64,000 nucleotides of DNA from Glandiceps talaboti (taxonomy: Eukaryota > Hemichordata > Enteropneusta > Spengelidae), in assembly GCF_964340395.1 (NCBI RefSeq), contig NC_135567.1, positions 17,027,806 to 17,091,805 of the forward strand, written 5' to 3'. Each line of letters begins with the position of its first letter. Position 1 is the stretch's first letter. Positions 1 to 14,722 of this stretch are shown here, in pieces. Under the pieces are notes generated by a model. The model saw only the letters and a program-made list of their open reading frames with translations, was not told the DNA's origin and did no database searches. The position numbers and the translations under genes were made by a program.

Positions 1-864
1 TATATCGATCGTGTACATAGTTGCTATCATCAAATCACGATTTATGACGCCTCTGAACTCAATACTGTATACAACCCCCGAAAAAACACTGGTGCATTTG
101 ATTGCTTGTGGTTAGCAGGAATGAGACAAGTTTCGTGCAAAGACATACAATGTAATTTTATAGTGGCAGTAACTTATCAAAGGATAAACACTACATGAGC
201 GTAAGATCCCATAACTCTGTTTAGACATAGAACGCTATGCATTATAACAATCGAGTCTGACTGTTAGTGTTACTAACGTATTGCTACACCACAGACATAA
301 CAAACCGATAAAGTCGTTCCCTGAACCCACATCAGCGGTACCTGCTGTTCTTTTTATATCAGTTACAGTGTCGGTTTCACATAATTCTGTCTTTGCATGA
401 AGTCTTTCCTTGGCTCACGTCATTCAAACAAACGCACTGATGTTTTTTCGCGGGTTGTATGGCATGCCAATGGTACCAGGTAGAAAAGACGTCACCATGT
501 TATGACCTTTTCACGGGGTCACAGTACACTAAACTTTAATAGACTCCATAGATATACTGTGGTCTACGTGTTTCAAATCTGTCAATGTACACCAAATGTC
601 CTGAAGGCATTTGTGAACTGAGGAACACTTGAGGACAATAGCACATGATAAACTTTACAGCCATAAACACAGGTATTGAGAACAATAGGTATTCTTAGGA
701 AGCGACAAACCTCAAATGAATGCCTGCGGCTCAAAATATCTTGGTCGATCACCCAAATCATTGCACGTACAGGCGGCGGGGGGGGGGGGGGTATTGCCCT
801 TGCTGGCATGTCTTTTTATTTTGTTTATAAATTCATTTATTTTCCCTATTAATTTACATATTAG
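1..864. other. 5' flank, no gene recognised
   Basis: No convincing exon, RNA gene or element was seen here. There is a G homopolymer at about 778-791. The ankyrin gene must have at least one further 5' exon with its start codon, either here or beyond the window edge, because the first exon I can support (from 865) opens directly after an AG acceptor with no in-frame ATG. Confidence 0.4.
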
Positions 865-948
865 AATTTATTTTACGCTGCTGAAAATGGTAATGTAAAT
901 GAAGTGAATGCATTATTGGCGGAAGGATTTCATGTAAATGATACATCG
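865..948 (+). CDS. Ankyrin gene, first supported exon (28 codons)
   Basis: Starts after an AG acceptor at 863-864 and ends before GTAAGT at 949. It encodes NLFYAAENGNVNEVNALLAE followed by GFHVNDTS, the usual form of a first ankyrin repeat. It has no start codon of its own. Confidence 0.7.
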
Positions 949-3900
949 GTAAGTCATTTTTATATGAGTTGCCATAGAAACACACCAATAGATAATACTG
1001 TGCAGGTAATAATTTAACATTTGGAGTATCTAATTGTAGTTATTCTACCAGACAATGATGCATGATGGGAGTAACAATGATGCATGATGGGAGTAACAAA
1101 TGATGGGGGGTGATGGGAGTAATAACGGGGGATGATGAGAGTAACACTAATCGATTAACTGTATACTGTCGTTCCAAAATGACAGATATTAATGATGGTG
1201 GTTTGTCCCGATATAAAAGTTTAATAAGTCAGTTATCATTTGATTGACTGATTGATTGATTGACTGACTGATTGATCGATTGATTGAATAATTTATGATT
1301 GATTGATTGATTGAATTTTAAATTAGTGATCAGTCGATCTGTGTCTATGATAGGTCTTGACAACACAGCCTGTTTACGTCACTGCTCTGTGTCTATGATA
1401 GCTCTTGGCAACGCTCAGTGTCGGCAAGAGCGATCATAGACACAGATCAGCGACGTATACAAGTTTTAAAAACGTAATATATTCTTAGTTAACTACATCA
1501 AATATGTTATTGTCGATCTGTACTAAATTATCAACTTTTTGGTAAGACATAGTGATATTTTCTCCACAAATATAAAAGACTGCTGTAAACTAATATAATT
1601 CTATGCTTGTATTTTTTTCAGAATGACAAAACTCCTATCTACTTTGCGTCACGTGGCGGTCACGTGGATGTTGTTCAAGCACTACTAGACAATGGTGCAG
1701 ATGTCAATTTCAAAACATGGGTAAGGATAAAGCCAACCAATCACAGAAGCTGTACTAAAGAAAATTATATAATTGAAAAAAGCTAGATGTTCTAAAATCT
1801 TTACAATATACAGAACAGTGACCCAACAGACCGTAGGATTTCTCAGACTGTTGTTTTCCTTGTCTACAGGCTAATATAACAACGAATAAATTTCCCTACC
1901 TTTATGGAAAGAAGACTCTTCTAGTGTAGAGAGAGTATTGATACATTTGTAGTACCAGGATTCGTGTGATATTTTCGTTAGAAAAACAACAAATAAGCAA
2001 TAATACGATTCCCTATGCAATAGAGTGAGAGCTAGACCAAAAGCTCAACCGTTGTGGGCGCTGTTGTCATCCCTTGTACTAAGCCTCAGGGCATTGGGGA
2101 AGGAATGCCAAGGAAGACCATGGCCACGTATTTTTTCAAGTCTAAGTTAGAGCACGTCCTTTTCATTCTACCCATCATATTTCTATTATGTTTATTTATT
2201 GTTGTTGTTGTTGTTGTTGTTGTTGTTAATACATCATTTGTAATCATTCTTGTTGCTTTGGTCAACATTTCAAATCAGGTATATTCTACAACTTCTCTTC
2301 TACTTTCAACTTCAGATTGGAGAAACACCTTTACACATGGCGGCTGAAAATGACCACGAAGACACCGTCAGTGTTTTGTTGGATGCCGGTGCCGACATTG
2401 ATGATACGGATGACGTATGTTTAATATGTTGTGCTGTATTGTGTTATACTGTGTTGCATTGCGTTAATATTGTGCTCTGCTGTGTTTTATTTCGCTGCGC
2501 TGTGCTGTGCTGTTGTGGAGCAGTTTTAGATGTGTAATTGTACCATAATGGTCTGTGCATTGCATTGTATTGTACTGCTTTGTTTTGCATTATATTGCAT
2601 CGTGTCGCATCATATATCGCATACCATATCATATCATAATAATGATATATTGTGTTGTATTGTTATTTCGCATTGTATGTGATCTCGTCTACATATAGTA
2701 GTCTATCATATCACGTGTACAGCACTGCACTTTATGATATTGTATTGTATTATACTGTATTGCATTATCTTGTCTCGTATATTAATTGCATTGTATTATC
2801 CAGTAGTGTCATTATATCATAATGATCTGAGAAACTGTTTATCTTTTCCATAGGGAGGACAAACAGCTCTTTTAAAAGCCTCAAAGAAAGGTAATCTTGA
2901 CGTCATAGAACTTTTATTAGAGAAGAAATCTGACGTCACAGTGTGTGACAAGGTGAGTTGAAGTAGGCCATTATGCATTACTAGCTCTGTATGTATATTT
3001 TCACAATTATCTTGAAAATATGGGATTATATTTTTTCCTACAAAAATGAAATGAACACTGAACAGCTTAATTTTATCCTTCCTTTGTTCCCGTGTCTTCT
3101 AAATATCAAACAATCGTTCTAGTTTTAAAATAGCGCGTCTGTTTTTAATTGCAATGACGTTTGATAAAATTATCAACTTCTCCACTTGACCTCTGACCCG
3201 AATATGACTGTCTACTCGATTGTAATTCACTGCTTCTTGGTGAGGGTTCATTATTTACGCCTACCTAAGAACTAATTTCAGCACTAACTTTTCTTATTTA
3301 CAAGTTTTGTCTTAAATACAGCCTGTTTACGACACCGTCCAAGACGCACCTTCAGTTTTCAATGTGTTGCAGAAGAATAAAGGTCTGATTTGTGACAATG
3401 ACAAGTTCTCTTTCTTGTCTCCGTAGTTCAAGAAAACATGTCTTCACCATCTCATAGAAAACACTCATTCACAGAAAGACAGCGATGACAATGAGTACAG
3501 CTTACCTGATTTGAATATTGATGATGACGATGACGATGATGATGCATATGATGACGTAAGTTAAATATTATCCAATCATTAAACAGTATACCTGATTCGA
3601 ATAGAGATGACGTAAGTTAAGTATTACCCAATCATTAAACAGTATATCTGATTTGAATATAGGCAACGTAAGTATTATCCAATCATGAAACAGTATACCT
3701 GATTTGAATATAGATAATGTAAGTTAAGTATTACCCAATCATTAAACAGTATATCTGATTTGAATATAGATAATGTAAGTTAAGTATTACCCAATCATTA
3801 AACAGTATATCTGATTTGAATATAGATAACGTGTTAAATAATATATATGATAGACTGGCTGATCGTTTGGTTTGATGGTTAGTTGATTGACATCCGATAT

Positions 3901-4759
3901 ATAATACAAACGAGAATGCAAAGGGTAAACAACATGGATGTCAAATAAAGTACATTCAAGAAATTGAACTTCAATCAGATTTCAATAAGATTTGATAGAT
4001 TAAGTGATTGATTGATTTACTGGTCACTTTGTTGATCAATTAATTGATTGACTTCAATTCCATCTATAGGACCATCAAGACATTGAACTAGACTTTGATC
4101 ATGACGACTCAACAAGAACGATGACAACTGATAATGTAGATGCAGTTCGTGTCCTTGTACAGGCTGGTGCTTCAGTTAATGCTGCAGATAGGGTAAGGGA
4201 TTTCAGATATGGTAAGGGGTTGCAGATAGGGTGTGGGATTGCAGATAGGTAAGGGATTGCAGGTGGGGTAATGGATATTGGTAAGGGATTATAGATGGGC
4301 TAAGGGAGTGTAGGTAGGGTGTGGGATTGCAGATAGGTAAGGGGTTGCAGGTGGGGTAAGGGTTATGGTAAGGGGTTACAGATGGGCTAAGGGCGTGTAG
4401 GTACGGTGTGGGATTGCAGATAGGTAAGGGGTTGCAGGTGGGGTAAGGGATATGGTAAGGTTTTATAGATGGGCTAAGGGAGTGTAGGTAGGGTGTGGGA
4501 TTGCAGATAGGATATGGGATTACAGATATTGTAAGGGTAATGCAGTGTCTGTCACACATGGCTCTTAGCATTTCACTGGGGTCAATGATATAACCATGGT
4601 TACGAGGTTGTCTGCCATTTCTTGAGCGACTCACACAGACAGATGGCTATATCAGATACAAGATAACAAGTTGGAAAAACTTCTTTATATGAATTAGAAC
4701 TGCACTATTATATTGCATGTATGTATGTATGTATGTATGTATGTATGTATGTATGTATG

Positions 4760-4793
<34 letters not shown>

Positions 4794-7700
4794 TGTATGT
4801 GTGTGTATGTATGTATGTATGTATGTATGTGTATGTGTGTGTGCATGTATGTATGTGTGTATGTATGTATGTGTGTATGTGCATGTATGTATGTATGTAT
4901 GTGTGTGTATGTATACATGTGTGTATGTATGTATGTATGTATGTATGTGTGCATGTATGTATGTATGTATGTGTGTATGTATGTATGTATGTATGTATGT
5001 AAACTGTATGTATGTATGTATGAATGTATGTATGTATGTATGTATGTATGTAGATATATATGCCTGCTTCCATGCATGCATGTTATGTATGTTTGTGTGT
5101 GTAACAGACACAATATTATCTGATGTGTGTAGCATAGAATGTGTGAAGGCCAAGTACAATGTTTGTTAAAATGCTTCAAATAATTTTGTCAACTGTCAGT
5201 TTGATTTTCCTAAGGGACGTTATTTGTTTGTTTTTGTTTATTTTAATGTAGTATGGTCAGACACCTCTACATATGGCATCAGAGCGTGGTCTTATATCTG
5301 TAGTCACTGTCCTCATAGAGGAGAAAGCTGATATAGATGCAAAGGATGAGGTATGTTATACTCGTATCGAGGTATGTTATACATGTATCGAGGTATGTTA
5401 TACATGTATCGGGGTATGTTATACTCGTATCGAGGTATGTTATACATGTATCAAGGTACTAGTATGTTATACATGTATCGGGGTATGTTATACATGTATC
5501 GGGGTATGTTATACACGTACCGAGGTATGTTATACTCGTATCGAGGTATGTTATTCATGTATCAAGGTACTAGTATGTTATACATGTATCGGGGTATGTT
5601 ATACACATATCAAGGTATGTTATACTCGTATCGAGGTATGTTATACATGTATCGAGGTATGTTATACATGTATCGAGGTATGTTATACATGTATCGGGGT
5701 ATGTTATACTAGTATCGAGGTATGTTATACATGTATCGAGGTATGTTATACATGTATCGAGGTATGTTATACATGTATCGGGGTATGTTATACATGTATC
5801 GGGGTATGTTATACACGTACCGAGGTATGTTATACATGTATCGAGGTATGTTATACATGTATCGGGGTATGTTATACACGTATCGAGGTATGTTATACAC
5901 GTATCAAGGTATGTTATACATGTATCAAGGTACTAGTATGTTATACATGTACAAATGTATCGGGGTATGTTATACACATATCGAGGTATGTTATACTCGT
6001 ATCGAGCTATGTTATACATGTATCGAGGTATGTTATACATGTATCGGGGTATGTTATACATGTATCGGGGTATGTTATACACGTACCGAGGTATGTTATA
6101 CATGTATCGAGGTATGTTATACATGTATCAAGGTACTAGTATGTTATACACGTATCGAGGTATGTTAAACTCGTATCGAGGTATGTTATACATGTATCCA
6201 GGTATGTTATACATGTATCATCTCATTAACATTCACTAGCTACCAAATAACAAAAGATATATTCACTTAATATTAGGCAATTACTTATGAAAAGACATTG
6301 CATCTGTTACAACTGCCAATATCAAAATGGAACCTGTTACCAACAAATGAATTGGATTAATAACATTTGACTCAGCATGTTGGAATAGCAAAGACTTGTC
6401 TTCCAACAGTTTTATGGCCACTTTACATAATAAACTAAACAGTTCATATTAGCAAACAAATTTTCAGTTTCTCTGACATTTCATGCACACATACAGAGGC
6501 CATAAAACTGATCTTATCAAACCATGAAATGTAATACAAGTCTCTGCTGTTCCAACATCCTGTGCCAAGTGTTATCAATCCAATTTCCCTGTTTGTATCA
6601 GGTTCTGTTCATTAATGGTCTGATGTCAGCAGTTGTACTTAGTGGTTACTATTACCTGTAAGTAGAGAAGTAAACAGATTCAAACAGTGTTCAGCGTTGG
6701 GGGCACTGTTTTGGAAATCAATTTGAATTCATCTATAATATATAGCTACAAAAAATATGTTTACCCACAGGTGATGCAATACTATTATGATTATTACGAG
6801 TAAGTTATTGTACGTAACAAACATTTTCAAACATCCAGTTGCAGCTAGTGTTACTTTCAACAATATTTGGGCATGGATTAAATTAGTATTTCACCTCCTT
6901 TAGTATAACAAATACCCACAATGCTCTAAGAGGGAACTTGCAATCCAAACTGAGTATTCTCAGACTGAAATGACTATGGGATTATCTGTGTTTATCGTAA
7001 TACCTAATCTGGAGCTATTAATAGAATAAACCTCCTACAATGGTCAGGGTAACCATGACTACACTGTCTCTGTAGTCACAAACAATGTAACACAACTGTT
7101 TACTGATTGTTTCATATTTATTATCATATTTCCCATGATGCAACATTCAGGATATTCAAGATGGCGGATTTGCAAGTTCCCTATTACAGCTAGTATAGCT
7201 TTTCACTCTGAGGGAAACCAATAGTTACTTCTATATCCAAAGCGTAGTCAAGACATCACAAACACTCATTTTGAACAATCACAACAAACCAAGATTTGTA
7301 ACGACGAGTTTAATTCATACAAAAACCTACAACAATAGCAAAAGCCGATAGCATGACCCATAGCAACCCACAACCAATAGCAAAAGCCGATAGCATTACC
7401 CATAGCAACAACCCACAACAAACCAATAGCAAAAGCCGATAGCATGACCCATACCAACATCACATAACAACCACTAGCAAAAGCTAGACAGCATGATGCA
7501 TAGCAACGGCTGTTAGCAATAACAAATAACCAATGACAACAGCTGATTGCAAAAACCAACAACCAATAGCAACAGCTGATTGCAAAAACCACAACCAATG
7601 ACAACAGCTGATTGCAAAAAACCAACAACCAATAGCAACAGCTGAATGCAAAAACCAACAACCAATAGCAACAGCTGATTGCAACATTGAGTAGCAGCAA

Positions 7701-10700
7701 CCCACATCAACCAATAGCAAGTTGATAGCCATACCAGCCAGTAGCAACAGCTGATAGCAGCAACCCATAGCAACAATCCACAACCAACATCAGCAGCTGA
7801 TAGCAGTAACCCATAGCAATGAATCCACAACAACCAACAGGAACAGCTGATAGCAGTAACCCATAGCAACAATCAACATCCATCCATGACACAAGGTCAT
7901 CAAAATATGCATATACTACATCAGTCAATGCTAAATTTACACAGAATGATTTAGGTACAAACAACTCAATACACTGTACGTAGATAGATATATTATCAAT
8001 GTGAACTCATACAATGCAGATCATAGTCACTATGGAAACCAGGCATGCGTGTAATAAACTGACTGCTCTGATGTGCCAAACAAGATGGATGAAGGGTCAT
8101 GACCTTTAACCTTTGACTTTAAATGCACTCTTGCATTTATTCCTATTCCTTCAGTTTATACATTGGTAGCTTCACATCTCACATTTGTCTTAATAGCTGT
8201 GACCTCTGACCTTTGGTGCACCCTCATATGTTTGTTCATATTTCCTTTCAGTTTACATCTATACCCACACACCTCACATTGGAAAGGTTTCTCAGATGAG
8301 TGGGTCTTCATGTGTTGTTTCAAATACTCCTTGGACGTGAATCCTTTCTTGCAGAGTTCACACCAGCATGACTTAACAGGATTATGGGAGGACTGGTGCA
8401 TTTTTAACGAGTGTTTGTTGCAAAGTCTCTTTCCGCAAATGTCACAGAGGAAGAGCTGTCTATTATGAACATTATTATAGTGTTTCCTCAGACCCTGTTT
8501 CAGCAGGAAAACTCTTCCACATTCTGTACACGGATAAAGTTCCGGATTAGCACTATGTCTATTTGCATGTATTTGCAAATCGTGTTTCTTTGTAAACTGT
8601 TTACCGCAGTCTGTGCAGTTGTAACGCCACTTCATATGCGACTCCATATGCGTTCTCAAGGTTATTCTATTAGAAACGCGAGTTCCGCAAATCTCGCATG
8701 CTAACTTATCGTCGCTATGCACGGTCATATGCATTGGCAGGTACTTCTCAGAAAATTTATGATTACAAATACCACACTGTACTTTCTTGTCGATATGGAC
8801 TGTCTTCATGTGTTGTTTTAGGGAATCTTTTCGTAGAAACGTTTTGTTGCAGATTTCACACGTGACACGATCTACACATCCGTGTGTAAGTGCGTGTTTT
8901 GTCACGAGTGTATCTCTTTTCAGGAATTCTTTACTGCATAGCTTACATTTCCAGAGTTTTAATTTTGCAATATGGTTATTAACTTTATGTTCTCTTAGCG
9001 AGTTATATATCAAATGAATACCACAGTATCTGCATTTTTTTTCTTTACACGTATCATGGAGTTTGTGCAGCTCTGACAAATGTTGGTCTTTGAACGACAG
9101 TCCACATCTTTCACATGAAAACAACTTCTCAGCATCGTCTTCTCTCATTGCAGTTCGCACTTTCTCCTTGAATTTCTCCACATCATCTCCCGACATCAGT
9201 CTCACTCCTTTCACAAATGTCGACCTTCGAACCATTTTAGATTTATCTTTAGGGACCTTTGAACTTGATTTCCGTATTTTTGATGTTTCTTTTTTGACCT
9301 TTGATTTTAATTTCAATACCTTTGACATTTCTTTCTTGACCTTTGACCCAGATTTTAGCACCTTGGTTGTTTCTTCATTGACTTCTAACCCTGACTTTAA
9401 GACTCTTAATGCTTCACTGGTGAATTTCGATCCAAGTCTTAACACCTTTAACCTTTCACTCCTGTTGACCTTTGACCTAGAGGTCATGGTAGATGCAGTC
9501 TCTTCTTCCTGTGATTCAGATTTGTCCTCTACTTGCTGTTCACATGTCTTCCGTCTTTTGGAATCATGAACATTAAACCTTTCCTCATCAGTCAATTTTC
9601 TTTCCTCCTCTTCCTCCCCCTCCTCATCATCTTCCTCTTCCTCCTCCTCACCATCATCTTCCTCCTCATCATCATCAGCTTCTTCCTCCTCCTCCCCCTC
9701 ATCATCATCTTCTTCCTCATCATCTTCTTCCTCCTCTTCTTCTTCCTCATACTGCCCCTCAGACAATTTCTTCCCAATCTTTCCACTTTCGGAATAATGA
9801 CTTCTATCTGAAACATCACAATCTGTACCTACTGCACTGTCGATGTCCTGTTCATCCTGTGTCTTCATCAGTCCAGTAAAACATGTCTTTCCATCACTTT
9901 CTGCATCTGCATTTAACAGTGAAGCTCTAAACCTTTCAGTAATATCTCCTGAAGTATATGCGGCAGTTTCCCTGGCAACATAACTTCCTTCATCATTTGT
10001 AACAATTGCTGTATCATTATGGTTCCTATTTCTTTCTTCTCTCGCTGTCATAGCAACAGGATTCCTTTCCTTATCATCTCTCACACCTTTCCTCCTTTCA
10101 TCATTTGAAACCGTTTCCATAGTTACATCAGTTGTTTCTTCAAAAGCATTCATATATTCTGTTTTTATTTCAACTCCAGTTCGTTGAGTCTCTCCAAAAC
10201 TCCAAAGTGGTTTCTTAAAAGTGACATCACCATCTTTTGGTTTCAGTATTTCATCATCCGTACATTGCATCACATCATATTTCTCTGTTGCGATAATCTC
10301 TTTCAGGCTATCCTGTGGTTTGACTTTGAGTCCTGTAGTTTGAAACTCTCTCACAAAATCTTCACTTCCCATGTATTTAGATGATACTCCATCTTCTGAT
10401 GTGATGACAAAAACACTGCATCCCAACTCCTCCATCAACTCCTGACACTGTAATAGAACAAATAAATAATTATATTCTATATGTATTCCAGTCACGTGAC
10501 AGTCACATGATCAAAACACGTTTCACTTAGTGGTTTGTGTACAGAACAATTTCATTGTGATTACCACAGACACCTATTTGGGGGCACTTAATAACAGTTA
10601 TGGTAGACAATTTACCAAATTTTCGACCAAGCAAACTTGAAAATAAGTAATGTGAAGAGGACCCATATTAGATACTTCAGCTCCAAAAAAAACAGATCCC

Positions 10701-13700
10701 ATTTTAGATAAAGAGCTAAAAAATGCATCACAAAGGGCAGCACATATACACATACTATATAGTCAAATAACTGGGCTCGAAATTAATTTTTTTCTTCAGT
10801 AATCCTAGTGGGCTACCAATTTTAGAAAATTGGTAGCCCAAGGATGGTGACCCGTAGTCCCATATTCCTGAATTGAAAACAGAGTTTCTCAATTGACAAT
10901 ATGTGTGTTATTAAAATACATTCATGTGCCAAAATCTTCCATCCTTTAAATCGTCACATAATCAGTGGTAGCCTGTAGCCTGAGTGGGCTACCAGCTGCA
11001 AATTATAATAGCACAGGACAAGAATTGGTGGTCTGTGGACACAGGACTACTGTTAATTAGAAGCCCTGAAATAGGGGAGTAGTGCCCCCCCCCCCTCCTC
11101 CCCAGGGTAGTAGAGTCATTCACCCACATTCTTATCAAATATGGACTTTAGACATGTACTGAATGAAACTTATATCAGGATTTATGTGTTCCAAACAGAA
11201 CTTTATCATTTGTAATGTTACGTCATTGCTTGTCTGGCTACAGTGAACTTTATAATAGAGTGAAAATCGCAATATCCAATAATTTACACTTATGAAATAG
11301 TCTTTTGAGTTATTCTAAACTTGACATCATAAAGTAGTAAAAAAAACAGCAGCTTTAGCCCTGTAAACTTGAAACACGGAGGTGTGTTAACACTGCTGGA
11401 TTTTATCACCAGTCTTGACAAAAATGTTATTCCATTGTTAGTCATTTCATTATCTGGCTCTACAACACTATGGATGGCTGTACAACAACTTTCTACAAAA
11501 ATTTTAACCCACTGCAACATTTCATCATCTGGCTAGACAAAAATATTATTAAAACTGGTTCATTTTATCATCTGGCAACAAAAATCTTACTAACATTGCT
11601 ACATTTTATTATCTGGCAACAAAAATCTTACTAACATTGCTACATTTTATCATCTGGCAACAAAAATCTTACTAACATTGCTACATTTTATCATCTGGCA
11701 ACAAAAATCTTACTAACATTGCTACATTTTATCATCTGGCAACAAAAATCTTGCTAAGATTGCTACATTTTATCATCTGGCAACAAATATCTCACTAACA
11801 CTGCTACATTTTATCATTTGGTAACAAAAATCTTACCAGCAGTGCTACATTTTATTGTCTGGCACTACAAAATTATTACTAAGGCCTAAACAAATTGTCT
11901 GGTTCCTGTTAACCAACCCCACCTAGTTTTTCACTGCTGACCCTTATTTTTTTAAGGTATCAGATAAAAAAAATAATAAAATTGTGAAGTCTTGCACGAA
12001 ATAGTGGATGAGGAAACTGACATCAACTTAAAAACACAATATAAAACTGTTCTTCCAATCTGCAATGGCTGTACGAAGAAATAAATAACACAGAGACCAT
12101 TTTGAAAACAATGGAAAACCTGAACAAGACACTCACATGAAAAAAAGGTAATAAAATAAAATAAAAAAACTACCTACCCCACCTGTTCTAAATTTGAGCG
12201 CAATCAGAACCACACAATTATTTGTTCTAAGCCCGGTTCTGCAGGCTAAGTAAAAGAATTCGGTTTTTTATCCTACATTGAACTATTGATCTCACCCTAA
12301 CATTACGACTACAACGTTTCATTTTATTATCTGGCTTGACGTAAATTCTTACAAATTTTCCATTGGCGTCAAGGTGACAAAATCATTTCAAACACCATTG
12401 CAACATTTCCTCTGTCTTGACTACCAAAATCTTAGCAAAGCCTCGCCAAATCATATATTTGCAACAATGTACATATTACCAGGAAGGTCAATGAATTAAA
12501 ATGTGTCAAATGTACTTCTATTTTTGTGTGTCAGACGATGTGATTTGCCAATGTTTTTTTTTATACTAGCCAGACGATAAGCTGTACTTTTGCAATAATA
12601 TTTGGGGCGCCAGACAACATAGATGTAGTAATGTTGACAAGATTTTTGTTGAGTCATAAAGGGTAAACTGTAGCAAGATATTAAGGAGATATTTGTCAAC
12701 TGTACTTCTATTTTTGTGTGTCAGACGATGTGATTTGCCAATGGTTTTTATACTAGCCAGACGATAAGCTATACTTTTGCAATAATATTTGAGGCGCCAG
12801 ACAACATAGATGTTGTAATGTTGACAAGATTTTTGTTGAGTCATAAAGGGTAAACTGTAGCAAGATATTAAGAAGATATTTGTCTGGCCAGTCGATAAGC
12901 TATCGAGCCAGACGATAATACTAAATACTAATAGTAAACAATATTTGCAATTGTTGCAACTGGCAGTCAGACTGTCTGAGTGGAACGGAAGCGCGATGTC
13001 ACCGTATGACCTTTTTCTGTTCTCCGTTCCCGTGTCTCAAAATTATAAGCATATATACTTCTCCATAGACGGTACGCGTACGTACCCTCGCATCGATCGG
13101 TAACGGTAACGGTACTTTTAAAGTTAATTCCCTCGTTGAGATGTAGTCTCCCTGGGCCTCTAGCCTATGCGACTCCCGGTTGTATATGGCACTGAGTGAA
13201 ATGCAGGCGTGCTCCCTGACAAAAATCGCAGGCTCACTGAAAAAATAATGTCTGAAATACCTTCTGAAACAGTTCGTGACACATATCCTCTCCACTGGTC
13301 CCAGGTAACTGTGATCTAGTGACTTGTTCACGACCGTAGCGACGTCCGTTGCCGTCCATCTTCCCTGCTAAAGGGTTGTGATCTCCGTGATGGGATTGAA
13401 GCCCGCCACCAGGCGACAGAAATTAGAAACGACGGCGCTTCAAGGTTACTTCAAAAATAATCTAGGGTAGTATGACCCCGCGTATGAAGTATTCAAAGTT
13501 TGCTCACTTTGATATTTGTCTGCAAATATATAATATTACGTGTATAAATTTAGCATTTTCCGTCACACATGACCCTAACCAAAGGTTAAATGAGGTCAGT
13601 TACCAAAATAATTTACATAATTTTTATTTTTACAGAAGAAATCGACTGCCTTGATCAAAGCTTCGTATCATGGTTGTTTGAAAGTTGTTGATTACTTACT

Positions 13701-14624
13701 CGAACAAGGTGCTGACGTCAACGCCCAGGATGACGTAAGAGGACACTTATTACTATATCGTTTATCGTTTATTTTAGTACACTTAACAAAACCCTGGGGA
13801 GTTGTTAATGGTACAAAACAGAAAAGGAAAATAATAACAAAACTAATAAACTATCTAAAAGAAGCATTACATAACATAATAAAACTAATGAACTACAAAA
13901 GTTATTCATTGAAAAGAAAGAGAAAAATAATGTATGGTAATTAGACAGATTTATGGAGATGTATATTTTATTATGTATTATTACAATTATTTTGTAGGTG
14001 GTGGTCTCTGTGTATATTTCTTAATTTGATATATTTACCAAGTGCAATAATTAGATTTGTGTTGTTCATAGTTTCTTTAAATTTTTGTACTGTATACGAC
14101 ATAAATGTATTTTCTGTGCCAGCTTAGAAGTTCGAAGTTAGTTATGCACTAGTATTATTCGTAACAGTGGTTGTAACTGCAATTATTATTAGAATCCCGA
14201 TGTTGTGTCTTGTTTTTTGTTTGTTTGTTTGTTTGTTTGTTTATTTGTTTGTTTGTTTGTTTGTTTGTTTGTTTGTTTTGTTGCCTTTGTTTGAGGGGGT
14301 TGTTTGCTTCATTCTGACCTTTTTTGTGGTGATTCCTATTTTTTACCTAATGAATTCAAATCAAATCAAATTCCGTGGTTTGAAACCAATTAATTGATGA
14401 TAAAAATGAACCAAATATACTGATTGGGGGGAGGGGGAGGGTATAGTCTTGGCCGATCAGTCATACTCCTCGATAGCTTTATTTATACCTCTTTTTCCTA
14501 GTTTATTCTCATTTGTTTTCGATTTTGTTGTTCCGATCGGAAGTGACCGCCATTACAATAAAAGCAACCAAACTGTATTCCTGTATCAAATATTAATCAG
14601 ATTGCGCTAAAGCCTACAATAGTA

Positions 14625-14722
<98 letters not shown>

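Noticed and set aside
3322-3382. Possible ankyrin-gene exon after TTAAATACAG
   Set aside because: Its 61-nt length would shift the frame of the next exon and cause an early stop, and it begins with a phrase (CCTGTTTACG) also found near 1370.
4647-5179. Several overlapping open frames on both strands (Ile/His/Thr-Tyr and Met-Tyr-Val-Cys repeats)
   Set aside because: They are translations of a TATG/CATA microsatellite without stops; no codon bias, domain or splice support.
5351-6222. CRISPR-like array
   Set aside because: The units are contiguous without unique spacers, and the context is an animal intron.
7266-7964. Cys/Tyr/Trp-rich minus-strand open frames
   Set aside because: They follow a degenerate 33-35-nt tandem repeat and have no start, domain or splice context.
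9533-9811. Plus-strand Leu/Phe/Ile-rich open frame resembling a membrane protein
   Set aside because: It is the antisense of the Glu/Asp run in zinc-finger protein 1.
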